A stretch of DNA of 36,129 bases from Candidatus Zixiibacteriota bacterium (GCA_030613505.1 JAUWLW010000030.1:1-36129); one strand, 5' to 3'; counted from the first letter of the stretch, positions 17,171-25,112 are shown. Numbers and translations: made by a program. The notes: generated by a model not told the origin, from the sequence alone.

Positions 17171-17459
17171 GTTTGGCCGGGGGGACGGGGCGACGAAAAA
17201 TGGAAGAGGATATTTTTTAATCGATGGGGGGAGATTATATAATTGATAACGGTCGGGTTTTTTGTTATTGTAATAAGCTGGTTATTAACGACTTTGGCTA
17301 ATGCTTCTGTTCCCCCGCGGCTTAGCTAGCCCGAGCATTTCGCGGTTCGTATAGGCCCAAACGATGTAGGGCCCTTACAGCCCGGACTAAGCCAATAAGT
17401 CTCTTCGAAAAAAAGAAAGCCTTTAGACGGTGGCCTATCGGCCTCCGTTGGAGGAGGTA
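17171..17459 (+). other. AT-richer gene-free stretch before the inositol cassette
   Basis: No ORF with coding character. A TATAAT at 17238-17243 lacks a good -35 and is far (about 217 nt) from the next start. This is probably part of the inserted segment following the decayed tRNA-Lys. Confidence 0.4.
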
Positions 17460-18266
17460 GTGTCCCAAACGGATACGACGCTGGCCCATCTCGAGGCCCT
17501 TTTCCTCGAGGTGCGGCGTGCTGTTATGAGGGCGGGTGCAGGTTCGGCCGTTGAGGTTAAGTTCAACGCCAAAGGGGACCGCGTCAGGGCGTTCGACGTA
17601 GCGGCTAACGAGGCCGCTTGTGCCTACCTGGGGGACCGGTTCCCTTGGCCGGTCGAAGTGTTGTCGGAGGAGTCCGCGCCCCGGCGGCTCGGCGCCGGCG
17701 AGCCGGAGTTCACGGTGGTCCTCGACCCGGTGGACGGTTCGGATAATTTCGCCCGCGGTATTGCCCCTTCGGCCGTAGCGGTGGCGCTTGTCCCGGCGGG
17801 GGAGCCGATCGCGGTCGATACGGTCCAGTTCGCCTTAGTGGGGGATTTGTTGACCGGCGAAGTGTGGCGCGCCCGGCGGGGACGTGGGGCATGTAGCAAC
17901 GGCCGCGCCCTTCGAACCGCCGCCGTAACGTTACTTGAAGAGGCTATGTTAAGTTGCGAGATGAACCATTTCGCGGTCGGGGAGAAACTGACGGGTGTAC
18001 TGTCGCGGGCGCGAGGTGTCCGCGCCTTCGGTTGTGCAACGTGGGCGCTCGTTATGGTGGCCGGCGGCCGGCTCGACGCCCACCTCGATTTGCGCGGGCG
18101 CCTTACGCCGGAGAATTTCCTGGCGCCGTCTCTTATCTTAGCCGAGGCCGGCGGCGTGGTGACCGACGGCGAAGGGAAGGCGCTGCCCCCGGTTCGAGGT
18201 CTTACGGAACGTTTTTCCGTCGTGGCCGCGGCGACGCCGGACCTGCACGCGGCGCTAATGCGGTAA
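17460..18266 (+). CDS. Inositol monophosphatase-family phosphatase
   Basis: 268 residues from GTG 17460, which has a perfect SD (GGAGG) 5 nt upstream; the upstream GTG at 17430 has none. The IMPase/FBPase metal-site motifs are present: S-E-E-S (about 67) and D-P-V-D-G-S-D-N-F-A-R-G (about 89). A late W-A-L-V-M-V-A-G-G-R-L-D-A-H-L-D segment matches the second family signature. Placed 19 bp before an IPCT/DIPPS-like gene, the likely job is removing phosphate from di-myo-inositol-1,3'-phosphate-1'-phosphate or from inositol-1-phosphate. That role is inferred from context. Confidence 0.85.
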   Translation: MSQTDTTLAHLEALFLEVRRAVMRAGAGSAVEVKFNAKGDRVRAFDVAANEAACAYLGDRFPWPVEVLSEESAPRRLGAGEPEFTVVLDPVDGSDNFARGIAPSAVAVALVPAGEPIAVDTVQFALVGDLLTGEVWRARRGRGACSNGRALRTAAVTLLEEAMLSCEMNHFAVGEKLTGVLSRARGVRAFGCATWALVMVAGGRLDAHLDLRGRLTPENFLAPSLILAEAGGVVTDGEGKALPPVRGLTERFSVVAAATPDLHAALMR

Positions 18267-18285
18267 TTGAACGAAAGCTTTCGGC

Positions 18286-19689
18286 ATGAATAATAAAACC
18301 ACGCGTGGGCGCGAAGCCACTTACGCTTTGCCGGTAGTAATTTTAGCGGCCGGCGAAGGTTGTCGCCTGCAGGCGGGGAACGGCGGAAAGCCGAAACCTC
18401 TCACGCGGCTTCTGGGGCTTACCTTTCTGGAGCGGGTTATCCTATCCTGCCGCGAGGTGGGCGTCCGGGAGTTTTACGTAGTGACGGGTTGTTATGAAGA
18501 CGAACTCATCCGCCACGTCGAAGAGTTGGGGCGGCGGCTCGGCATTTCGATTCGGCCGGTGCATAATCCTAATTGGCCGGACGGGAACGGCACTTCGGTA
18601 TTGGCCGTTTCCCCCTATATCGCCGGGCCCTTCCTGCTGGTGATGTGCGACCACCTCTTCGACCCCGATATCCTTCGCTGCCTTATGGAAGCTATGGACG
18701 ACGGCGAAGGCTGCCTCCTCGCGGTAGACCCGCGCGTCGACCGGGTCTTTGACCTGAAGGACGCGACCAAGGTCTGCCTCGACGGCCGGAACGTCACGGC
18801 CATCGGTAAAGGGCTCGCCCCGTTCGACGCGGTGGACACGGGCCTCTTCCTTTGCCGGCCATTTCTCTTCGACGCGTTGGCGGAGGCCCGGCGCGGCGGG
18901 GACGGGTCCCTCTCCGGCGGCGTCCGGCGGTTGGTCGAGGAGGGCAGGGTCCGCGCGGTTGACGTCGCCGATCGCTTCTGGCTCGACGTGGATACCCCCG
19001 AGAGCCTCTCCCTCGGAAAGAAGCACCTGCTGACCGGACTTGCTAAGCGGGGCGACGACGGCATTATATCGCGCCGTTTAAACCGCCCCCTTTCGCGCCG
19101 GATTTCCCAACTTCTCGCCGCCACCCCGCTTACCCCCAACGCTATTACCGTTTTGAGTTTCCTGAGCTGCCTCGGCGGCGCCTTCCTCTTCGGCCTGGGT
19201 ATATACGGGTGGACCGTCGTCGCGGGGTTTCTGGTCCAATGGGCCTCGGTCCTGGACGGCTGCGACGGCGAGGTCGCCCGGCTCAAGTTTCAGGGCAGCC
19301 GCTTCGGCGCCTGGTTCGATACGGTCCTGGACCGCTACGCGGACGTCGCGGTCGTTGTGGGCATTTCTTACGGCTATTGGCTCGCCCATCCCCGGCCGCT
19401 CGTCTGGCTGGCGGGCGCGGTGGCTTTGACCGGCTTCGTCCTGGCCAGCTACACGAAGAAAGAATACGCCCTCCGTTTTCGACTTCAGCCGCCGGGCGGC
19501 GTGCTGAGTAATTTGGCCAAGAGGGACGTGCGCCTCTTCGCGTTATTCTTGGGCGCCCTCGTCAATCGGCCCTTCGAGGTTATGGTCCTCGTAGGCCTTC
19601 TTTCCCATACGATTATAGGTTGGTTGTTCTTCGCCGTTTACCGGCAGAGACGGCGCCGTGCTCGCGAAGATCTACAACGCGTTGAATAA
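18286..19689 (+). CDS. Bifunctional IPCT/DIPPS-like protein (CTP:inositol-1-P cytidylyltransferase + CDP-alcohol phosphatidyltransferase)
   Basis: The 467-residue fusion starts with a nucleotidyltransferase domain (about 1-250; L-A-A-G-E-G-C-R-L, K-P-x-x-R-L-L-G, V-M-C-D-H). A CDP-alcohol phosphotransferase domain (about 255-455) carries D-G-C-D-G-E-V-A-R-x8-G-x3-D-x3-D at about 322 and several membrane helices. This order is that of IPCT/DIPPS, which makes CDP-inositol and condenses it with inositol-1-phosphate to a di-myo-inositol-phosphate precursor, a solute of hyperthermophiles. A phospholipid-headgroup role is an alternative. The last 10-12 codons come from the duplicated lipase 3' end read in another frame, so the native C-terminus was replaced. 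Confidence 0.8.
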   Translation: MNNKTTRGREATYALPVVILAAGEGCRLQAGNGGKPKPLTRLLGLTFLERVILSCREVGVREFYVVTGCYEDELIRHVEELGRRLGISIRPVHNPNWPDGNGTSVLAVSPYIAGPFLLVMCDHLFDPDILRCLMEAMDDGEGCLLAVDPRVDRVFDLKDATKVCLDGRNVTAIGKGLAPFDAVDTGLFLCRPFLFDALAEARRGGDGSLSGGVRRLVEEGRVRAVDVADRFWLDVDTPESLSLGKKHLLTGLAKRGDDGIISRRLNRPLSRRISQLLAATPLTPNAITVLSFLSCLGGAFLFGLGIYGWTVVAGFLVQWASVLDGCDGEVARLKFQGSRFGAWFDTVLDRYADVAVVVGISYGYWLAHPRPLVWLAGAVALTGFVLASYTKKEYALRFRLQPPGGVLSNLAKRDVRLFALFLGALVNRPFEVMVLVGLLSHTIIGWLFFAVYRQRRRRAREDLQRVE

Positions 19690-19762
19690 GGACGACGCCG
19701 AGCCGGCGTCGTGAATCGTAAAACGTGCTTAATTAAAAAACCGCCCCGAGGGGCGGTTTCGC
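19649..19762 (+). repeat. Repeat B: displaced lipase 3' end and terminator
   Basis: Matches 16971-17085 (offset 2678) with few substitutions and small indels in the A-rich tract. It begins within the end of the IPCT/DIPPS-like gene and stops after the terminator, where the NHL gene region starts. The original lipase reading frame is still open through its stop codon. Confidence 0.9.
19735..19760. terminator. Bidirectional terminator between inositol cassette and second NHL gene
   Basis: AACCGCCCC/GGGGCGGTT with a GAG loop, flanked by six As and by TTTCGCTTT. It serves the plus-strand cassette and the minus-strand NHL gene. Confidence 0.8.
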
Positions 19763-19775
19763 TTTAGGGGGCGAG

Positions 19776-20747
19776 TTATTTAAACAACGCCTTAATCCGG
19801 CCCACGGACGAAGGGACGACCGCGGGATGCGATTCCCGGAAGTATTGGATGCGATCATTAAAGGTATCGGCGACGTAAACGCGAGAACCATCCGCAGAAA
19901 CTACTACGCCTTCCGGGCAATAGAATTCGCCGTTCCCGGAGCCGCGGGTGCCCCACTTGCCGAGGAACGAGCCGACGGGAGTGAAGTACTGGATCCGGTT
20001 GTTGTAGATGTCGGTTACGAAGACGTTGCCGTTGGGGGCTGTCGCGACGCCGTAAGGACGGTTGAATTGGCCGTCGCCGCTACCCTGCGAGCCCCATTTG
20101 CCGACGTAAGACCCGCCTGAGGTAAAGTATTGGACGCGGAAGTTAAGGCGTTCGCCGACGTAAACGCGGGCCCCCGACGGCGAGACGGCAACGCCCATCG
20201 GGCGGTTAAATTGGCCGTTACCCGAGCCGGACGTACCCCACTTGCCGAGGAACGAGCCGCTAGCGGTGAAGTATTGAACGCGGTCATTCTCGGTGTCGCC
20301 TACGTAAACGTTCCCGTTGGGCGCCACCGTTATCCCGTTAGGTTTATCGAACTGGCCGTCGCCTTTACCCTGTGAGCCCCACTTCCCGAGGAACGGACCC
20401 GCCGGCGTGAAATATTGGATCCGGTGTCGAGCCGTATCAGCGACGTAAACGTTCCCTTTGGTAGCGACCGCGATACCTTCGGGGTACCTGAATTCACCGT
20501 TGCCTGAACCGGATTTGCCCCAATTACCGCGAAAATGACCGTTCCACGTGAAGTACTGGACGCGGTGATTGTACGTATCCGCGACGTAAACGTTGCCGTT
20601 TGCTGCTAAGGCAATACCCATAGGCTGATTAAATTCGCCTGACTGGGACCCGGGCGAACCCCACTTGCCCTCGTAGACCCAGTCGGGTAAAGCCGGGGCA
20701 GCCGCGGCCGCCAAAACGGCAACTACGTAAAACGCGGTCCTTTTCAT
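19776..20747 (-). CDS. Secreted NHL-repeat beta-propeller protein with C-terminal SVGRIKALF motif
   Basis: 323 residues, the same length as its paralogue at 12745. A signal peptide (MKRTAFYVVAVLAAAAAPALP) precedes D-W-V-Y-E-G-K-W-G-S and six NHL repeats with the V-A-x-x-G-N-V-Y-V-A-D-T and R-V/I-Q-Y-F pattern. It ends V-P-S-S-V-G-R-I-K-A-L-F-K. A good SD (AAAGGAGG) precedes the ATG. The predicted six-bladed propeller is extracellular or periplasmic; ligand unknown. Nucleotide repeats between blades make recombination within the gene likely. It lies in the tRNA-Lys island, as its paralogue lies in the tRNA-Leu island. Confidence 0.9.
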   Translation of the reverse strand: MKRTAFYVVAVLAAAAAPALPDWVYEGKWGSPGSQSGEFNQPMGIALAANGNVYVADTYNHRVQYFTWNGHFRGNWGKSGSGNGEFRYPEGIAVATKGNVYVADTARHRIQYFTPAGPFLGKWGSQGKGDGQFDKPNGITVAPNGNVYVGDTENDRVQYFTASGSFLGKWGTSGSGNGQFNRPMGVAVSPSGARVYVGERLNFRVQYFTSGGSYVGKWGSQGSGDGQFNRPYGVATAPNGNVFVTDIYNNRIQYFTPVGSFLGKWGTRGSGNGEFYCPEGVVVSADGSRVYVADTFNDRIQYFRESHPAVVPSSVGRIKALFK

Positions 20748-20800
20748 CTCGCCTCCTTTACACCGAGTACCGGACCCCTAAGCGAGGGGCCCGGGTATAA

Positions 20801-20824
20801 AAGGGCGAACGGCCGTTCGCCCTT
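20801..20824 (-). terminator. Terminator after the 247-residue secreted protein gene
   Basis: A perfect 24-bp palindrome (AAGGGCGAAC + its complement) overlaps the stop codon and is followed on the minus strand by TTTTAT. It separates this gene from the downstream NHL gene. Confidence 0.75.
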
Positions 20825-21566
20825 ACTCTAACAGCGCCTTGACGCGGCCGAGGGACGCGGGTTCGACTTTTGACGAATTACGATAAAAGTAGATATAATC
20901 GGTCGCGTCGTCAACTACCTGAACTTCGACTACCGAGCCCTTTACCATTATGGCGATATTACCGAAGCCGGTGGGGGTTTTGATACCCGTAATTACGGGT
21001 TTGCCTTCCTCGTAAACGGCGTGTGTTGCCGAATCCGTAACGAAGAACTCGCCGGGGTAGCCGCCGCACGCCGTGGGCCGCGAGCCGGGCGCGTTGAACG
21101 TACTTACCAACGAACCCGTATTCTCGTCTACGACGGCGATAACGTTCCGCCCCGGGATCGGCACGTAAAGCTTGGAGCCAAACCCCCTGTCCATGTCGGC
21201 GGGCCCGGGGACCGGGCACCGGAACGAACGAACTACGGAACCGGTCGCGGTAACTTCGTAAATCCAGGAACTCCTTTCGTTAGATAAGTACATGTTCGAA
21301 CCGGGGCCTGGACATATGCCCCAAGCCCCCCGGCCGCCCGGCGCCGGGAAACTCGCCATAATACTCGACGTATACCAATACATCCGATAGACGTACGGCG
21401 TAGGGCCGTCCTGGACGATATATCCCCTGAAATCACCGTCGCTCGTATAACCGCGGGGATTAGGCCCGGGCGTTGGATAGGAAGCGTAAAGCTCCCAGGT
21501 GGCCGCTCCCACAGCTAATGCTAAGATAACCGTACAGGCGGCCGTCCAAATCGATTTATCTCTCAT
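20823..21566 (-). CDS. Secreted propeller-like protein with C-terminal SLGRVKALL motif
   Basis: A 247-residue protein with a signal peptide or N-terminal anchor (I-W-T-A-A-C-T-V-I-L-A-L-A-V-G-A-A). The mature part has short beta-propeller-like repeats: A-S-F-P-A-P-G-G-R-G, N-M-Y-L-S-N, N-T-G-S-L-V-S-T-F-N-A-P-G. The same phrases recur in the protein at 30049. The C-terminus is V-E-P-A-S-L-G-R-V-K-A-L-L-E, the motif shared with both NHL proteins. No enzymatic residues are evident. It starts 2 bp after the 46-residue protein gene, so the two are co-transcribed. Confidence 0.75.
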   Translation of the reverse strand: MRDKSIWTAACTVILALAVGAATWELYASYPTPGPNPRGYTSDGDFRGYIVQDGPTPYVYRMYWYTSSIMASFPAPGGRGAWGICPGPGSNMYLSNERSSWIYEVTATGSVVRSFRCPVPGPADMDRGFGSKLYVPIPGRNVIAVVDENTGSLVSTFNAPGSRPTACGGYPGEFFVTDSATHAVYEEGKPVITGIKTPTGFGNIAIMVKGSVVEVQVVDDATDYIYFYRNSSKVEPASLGRVKALLE

Positions 21567-21568
21567 GA

Positions 21569-21709
21569 TTACTGCTCTCCTACGACTACGTCGTCCTCCA
21601 AGGCCGGCTTGTAGTTGTGCTTAGTTGCCGTGAGCTTGCCGTCGTTGAAATACAAAACCGCCGCTACCGCGAACGGCGCGCCGGCTGAGTATAATTCCCT
21701 ATAGGCCAT
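21569..21709 (-). CDS. 46-residue hypothetical protein
   Basis: The start at M-A-Y-R-E-L-Y-S-A-G is favoured over a longer ORF because GGGAGGAG lies just upstream. The sequence has a short apolar middle (A-P-F-A-V-A-A-V-L-Y-F) and an acidic end (E-D-D-V-V-V-G-E-Q). It is the first gene of the small operon leading to the secreted protein at 20823. I recognise no family. Confidence 0.5.
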   Translation of the reverse strand: MAYRELYSAGAPFAVAAVLYFNDGKLTATKHNYKPALEDDVVVGEQ

Positions 21710-21783
21710 GCTCTCCTCCCAGTATACTCTAATAAATCGTATAACCCAAATCGGGCGCCTTGTCAAGGGATTTTTTCGACATC

Positions 21784-21812
21784 AAAAAAACCGCCCCGAG
21801 GGGCGGCTTTTC
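21784..21812 (-). terminator. Terminator after tRNA-Lys
   Basis: CCGCCCC/GGGGCGG with a GAG loop, followed on the minus strand by seven Ts, just beyond the tRNA 3' end. Confidence 0.8.
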
Positions 21813-21898
21813 ATTCTGGAATTTGAGCCGCTTGGGATTCGAACCCAAGACTCCCGGCTTAAAAGGCCGGTGCTCTGACCGGGCTGAGCTAGCGGCTC
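21786..21898 (-). repeat. Repeat C: terminator plus intact tRNA-Lys
   Basis: Third piece of the lipase/terminator/tRNA-Lys repeat family, matching 17061-17170. The motif TTCTGGAATTTGAGCC between terminator and tRNA is shared with copy A. Repeats B and C together equal copy A split by the secreted-protein genes. Confidence 0.85.
21824..21898 (-). tRNA. tRNA-Lys (anticodon UUU)
   Basis: 75 nt with full pairing of acceptor (GAGCCGC/GCGGCTC), anticodon stem (CCGGC/GCCGG, loop CTTTTAA) and T stem (TTGGG/CCCAA). CCA is not encoded. It is followed by a terminator and preceded by a strong promoter, unlike the copy at 17096. Confidence 0.95.
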
Positions 21899-21910
21899 GC
21901 GACGGCCTAT

Positions 21911-21939
21911 TTTATAACAAATATCGCGACCTTTTGCAA
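21911..21939 (-). promoter_or_regulatory. Promoter of tRNA-Lys
   Basis: On the minus strand TTGCAA (21939-21934), 17 nt, TATAAA (21916-21911) with an upstream TGn. Confidence 0.7.
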
Positions 21940-21947
21940 CCCCGCCG

Positions 21948-23228
21948 CTACGGGAATATCTCCCGGCGCATAAAACCTTCCTCGCGACTCGGGCCGGTGG
22001 AGACGAGCGCCACCTCCGCGCCGACGAAGTCCTCGATGAAGTCGACGTACCCTTTGGCGGCCGCGGGGAGCGCGCCGTACGAGGTGGCGCCGCTCGCGCC
22101 GTCCGGCCAGCCGGGCAACTCCTCGTATACCGGCTTGACCTTTTCGAGGTAGTCGAAGGGCGCCGGCGCGCGCTCGAGCCGTTCGCCGTCGAGCTCGTAC
22201 GCCACGCATACCTTGACCGGCTCGACGCCGTCCAGCACGTCGAGCTTGTTTAGCGCAATAAGGTCGACGCCGGCGACTTCGACGCTATATTTTAATAATA
22301 CCAGGTCGAGCCAGCCGCACCGCCGCGGCCTGCCCGTCGTCGAGCCGTACTCGTTCCCGTGCTGCCGCAGCCGCTCGCCCGGCTCGTCTTCGAGCTCGGT
22401 CGGGAAGGGGCCCTCGCCCACGCGCGTTTGGTACGCCTTTACGACGCCGAGGATGCGGTCGACGAAGCCGCAGGGCAGGCCCAACCCGGCCGCGGCGCCC
22501 CCCGCGTGCACCGTCGAGGAGGTGACGAAGGGGTACGTGCCGTAGTTAAGGTCGAGCAGCAGGCCGTGGGCGCCCTCCAAAAGGACCTTCTCGCCGCCGG
22601 CGACTTCCTCCCGCATCGCCGCGGCGACGTCGCCGGCGTAGCGCTCGAGCTTGGGCGCCGCCTCCTTAAGGCCTGCCATGACCTCTTTTTCGTCCACGTC
22701 GACGCCCAGCGCCTTGAGCGTCGGCGCGTGCCGGTCGGCGAGGGCCCCCAGCCGCTCGGTAAGCCGCTTCTCGTCGAAGAGGTCGGCCAGCCGGAGGCCG
22801 AGGCGGCTCGCCTTGTCGGCGTAGCAGGGGCCTATGCCGCGACCCGTCGTGCCGAGGCGCCAGCGCCCCAGCGTCTCGTCGCCGGCTTTGTCCAGTTCTA
22901 TGTGGTAGGGCAATATGAGGTGGCAGTGCCAATCGACGGTCAGGTTGTCGGCGCTCACGTCGAGGTCGCGGAGGCGGCCCAGCTCCTCCAGCAGGTACGC
23001 CGGGTTCACGACGCAGCCGCGGCCTACGTAGCAGCGGACGTCGGGCCGCAGGATTCCCACCGGCACCAGCCGCAGGACTATTTTCGTTTCGCCGACGACG
23101 ACGGTGTGGCCGGCGTTGTTGCCGCCGTTGAAGCGCGCCATCGCCGCGGCCTCGCGCGACAGCACGTCCGCTATTTTGCCCTTACCCTCGTCGCCCCACT
23201 GGGCGCCTATCATCGCGACTACCGACAT
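21948..23228 (-). CDS. purA: Adenylosuccinate synthetase
   Basis: The 426-residue enzyme catalyses GTP-dependent formation of adenylosuccinate from IMP and aspartate, the first committed step to AMP. The N-terminus shows the signature Q-W-G-D-E-G-K-G-K with catalytic Asp, N-N-A-G-H-T with catalytic His, and later G-T-T-G-R-G-I-G-P and L-E-G-A-H-G. C-terminal guanine-site residues (N-K-L-D-V-L) are in place. Length is normal. Its leader carries a hairpin right at the predicted transcription start. Confidence 0.98.
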   Translation of the reverse strand: MSVVAMIGAQWGDEGKGKIADVLSREAAAMARFNGGNNAGHTVVVGETKIVLRLVPVGILRPDVRCYVGRGCVVNPAYLLEELGRLRDLDVSADNLTVDWHCHLILPYHIELDKAGDETLGRWRLGTTGRGIGPCYADKASRLGLRLADLFDEKRLTERLGALADRHAPTLKALGVDVDEKEVMAGLKEAAPKLERYAGDVAAAMREEVAGGEKVLLEGAHGLLLDLNYGTYPFVTSSTVHAGGAAAGLGLPCGFVDRILGVVKAYQTRVGEGPFPTELEDEPGERLRQHGNEYGSTTGRPRRCGWLDLVLLKYSVEVAGVDLIALNKLDVLDGVEPVKVCVAYELDGERLERAPAPFDYLEKVKPVYEELPGWPDGASGATSYGALPAAAKGYVDFIEDFVGAEVALVSTGPSREEGFMRREIFP

Positions 23229-23260
23229 GGAAGACCTCCGCTGACGCGAGACACAGAAAA

Positions 23261-23315
23261 ACGGGCGAGAAACTCGCCCGTTGGGAAATTATATCAAATA
23301 CGAGAAATAATGCAA
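23261..23315 (-). promoter_or_regulatory. purA promoter with 5'-terminal hairpin
   Basis: On the minus strand TTGCAT (23315-23310), 16 nt, TATAAT (23293-23288). The inverted repeat ACGGGCGAG/CTCGCCCGT (23281-23261) begins at the expected start of the RNA and is followed by five Ts. It could be an early attenuator or an RNA-stabilising 5' stem-loop. Confidence 0.55.
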
Positions 23316-23605
23316 GTAAGAAAAAGGCCGGCGCCTATTTCGGCCTCAACCTAAAAGCTACACGATTTATTTATCGCGAGGCAAGACACCCCTGGAGGCG
23401 AGGCGCCTTTGGCTTAGGGAGTCGTCGACTAGGTCTCTCGGATTCACAAGGATCGACCCTCGGGCGTCAGCGTAGTATAACGGGTTCGGCGAGGTATTGT
23501 TCCCTTCGGGCCGAGTATACGAAACTACGATGCGAACGCAAACGGATATTAGGCTGGCTAGGTCGTCGAAGCCCGAAAATATTTACCTTGCGTCCGGCGG
23601 GGTGG
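23316..23605. other. Gene-free stretch
   Basis: No convincing ORF, tRNA or repeat. It separates the divergent purA and beta-barrel promoters; sequence composition is mixed and AT-richer than coding DNA. Confidence 0.4.
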
Positions 23606-23614
23606 TGTTATATT
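23606..23614 (+). promoter_or_regulatory. Extended -10 element before the beta-barrel gene
   Basis: TGTTATATT, with no good -35 at the right distance. It lies about 22 bases before the ATG at 23637, which has AAGGGG-type SD bases upstream. Confidence 0.4.
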
Positions 23615-23636
23615 TTAAACAGTAGTAAGGGGCAAG

Positions 23637-24299
23637 ATGCGAAAGATAGTGGGATTATCCTTGGTATTTTTTTGGGGGGGGGCAGTTCACGGCGCGTACG
23701 AAGTGCCCGGCGAGGTCGGTTTCGAATTCGGTTGGGGGGCCCTTTACCCTTGGCCGGGATTAGTGGACCTCGCCGCCTCGGTACAAATACCTTTCGGTAT
23801 TTATACGACGCATATACGTTACCGTCATACCCACTACCTCCCGATCCTCGAAGAACATAAGGAATACCACGCCTATAGTAATGACCTTACGCTCGGCGGC
23901 GGTTGGCATTTCCGGAGCGAACTGCCCGCCATGCGGCTCGGCGCTTATATCGGGGCCGGAATAGAGGAGCACGATTGGGATAGCCCGGGTACCGGTACTT
24001 ATATCGGCGGCGTTCGTTATAACTTGTCGGTTTTCTCGGGCGAAAATTGGTTCGACGTCGGTAGTGGCTTATCCGCCCGCGGGAGCTTGCGGGAAGGTAC
24101 GTGGTATCGGCCTTCGTTTTTAGTCCCATTAAACTTAAGTTATTCGTGGCGGCGCGGCGAAAACGTCGGCCTTGCTTTTTACCTCGATTACTGGGTTACG
24201 GTGTATCATATAGAATATATTTCGTACGGTGAGAAGAAAACGGAGATGCGCTTCCGAGGGGCGGGCAGTTTTCGTTTGGGGCCCATATTTTATTGGTAA
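23637..24299 (+). CDS. Outer-membrane beta-barrel protein, hypothetical
   Basis: The 220-residue protein has a signal peptide (about residues 1-19, ending V-H-G-A). The mature sequence alternates polar and apolar residues and is rich in aromatic and Gly residues (G-F-E-F-G-W-G-A-L, L-R-L-G-A-Y-I-G-A-G). It ends in a terminal aromatic strand (F-R-L-G-P-I-F-Y-W), the usual BAM insertion signal. Eight or so strands are plausible. The family is not recognised. It resembles the protein at 29189 in general design only. Confidence 0.65.
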   Translation: MRKIVGLSLVFFWGGAVHGAYEVPGEVGFEFGWGALYPWPGLVDLAASVQIPFGIYTTHIRYRHTHYLPILEEHKEYHAYSNDLTLGGGWHFRSELPAMRLGAYIGAGIEEHDWDSPGTGTYIGGVRYNLSVFSGENWFDVGSGLSARGSLREGTWYRPSFLVPLNLSYSWRRGENVGLAFYLDYWVTVYHIEYISYGEKKTEMRFRGAGSFRLGPIFYW

Positions 24300-24586
24300 T
24301 CTCTTAGGCGGATGTCGAGGGGGTGGTACGCGCCGGGGGTCGTCCTTTAAAATCTCGATCGAGTTTTTAACACGCGCCCTAACCTGGGGGCCGAGCCGTT
24401 CGACGTCTTTAAACGCCGACGGTTTAACTTTTATACGTTACAAATCAAAGCTCGGCTTTTACCGTTTCCCAGTCGAGGTCCGGTTCGTCCTCGGGCTTAT
24501 TTAATGTTTGATATTGGCGGTGCGTTATGGTATAGGGAAAACACGCGTTTAGAAACATCGGCTCGAAAATCCCAAAGGAGGACAAG
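24300..24586. other. Gene-free stretch
   Basis: No ORF with coding character, RNA gene or clear repeat is visible. The only signal is a strong SD (AAAGGAGG) for the next gene at its right end. Confidence 0.4.
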
Positions 24587-25015
24587 ATGACGAACGTGAG
24601 AGCTCGGGCGGTTTTCGTCGCCGTGCTCGCGGCGGCTTTGGCGCCGGCCGCGCTGGCCTACATCCACAGTTACTCCGGCTTTCTGACCGGCACCGGCGAC
24701 GTCGACACTTTCTCCTTCACCACCGACGCGGCGACCATCGAGATAGAGTTCAATTGCTTTACCGAGGCCAAGCTCGACGTCGACGTGACGCGGGACGGCA
24801 AATATCTGTGCACCTTCGGCATCGACGGCGTGGCCGGCATCGCGCACATGGTCGACATCACCGATGCGGAGCGCCCCACCGGCAACGTCCGGTTGCAGGA
24901 CGTGGACGGCCAGGCGCACGTCCGCATCAAGGGCGGCGGCGAGTTCTACATCGCCGTACACTCGAAGCAGGGCTCGGCCGAGTGGGGGTTCACCTGGAGC
25001 GAGGCCACGGATTAG
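24587..25015 (+). CDS. Small secreted beta-sandwich protein, hypothetical
   Basis: 142 residues with a clear signal peptide (V-F-V-A-V-L-A-A-A-L-A-P-A-A-L-A) and cleavage before Y-I-H-S-Y. The mature domain of about 118 residues has the rhythm of a bacterial pre-peptidase C-terminal (PPC) beta-sandwich: S-G-F-L-T-G-T-G-D-V-D-T-F-S-F at the start and F-Y-I-A-V-H-S near the end. No catalytic site is evident. It is followed by a REP-like palindrome at 25041. Confidence 0.65.
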   Translation: MTNVRARAVFVAVLAAALAPAALAYIHSYSGFLTGTGDVDTFSFTTDAATIEIEFNCFTEAKLDVDVTRDGKYLCTFGIDGVAGIAHMVDITDAERPTGNVRLQDVDGQAHVRIKGGGEFYIAVHSKQGSAEWGFTWSEATD

Positions 25016-25040
25016 GAATTATCGATAAGGATAAGAAGCG

Positions 25041-25063
25041 ACGGCGGCCTTGACGGCCGCCGT
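25041..25063. repeat. REP-like palindrome 1
   Basis: ACGGCGGCC-TTGA-CGGCCGCCGT type inverted repeat, one of seven related palindromes at 25.0-32.4 kb with a G/C stem and T/A centre. This copy sits between two convergent genes. Confidence 0.7.
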
Positions 25064-25112
25064 TTAAGTTTACCTTGGCCCTTTAAACTCGGGCCACGCG
25101 TCGAAGCTGTTT

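Noticed and set aside
17310-17345. D-arm-like stretch before the inositol cassette
   Set aside because: It resembles GCTTAGCTAG...GAGC, but no anticodon or T arm of a tRNA can be folded around it.
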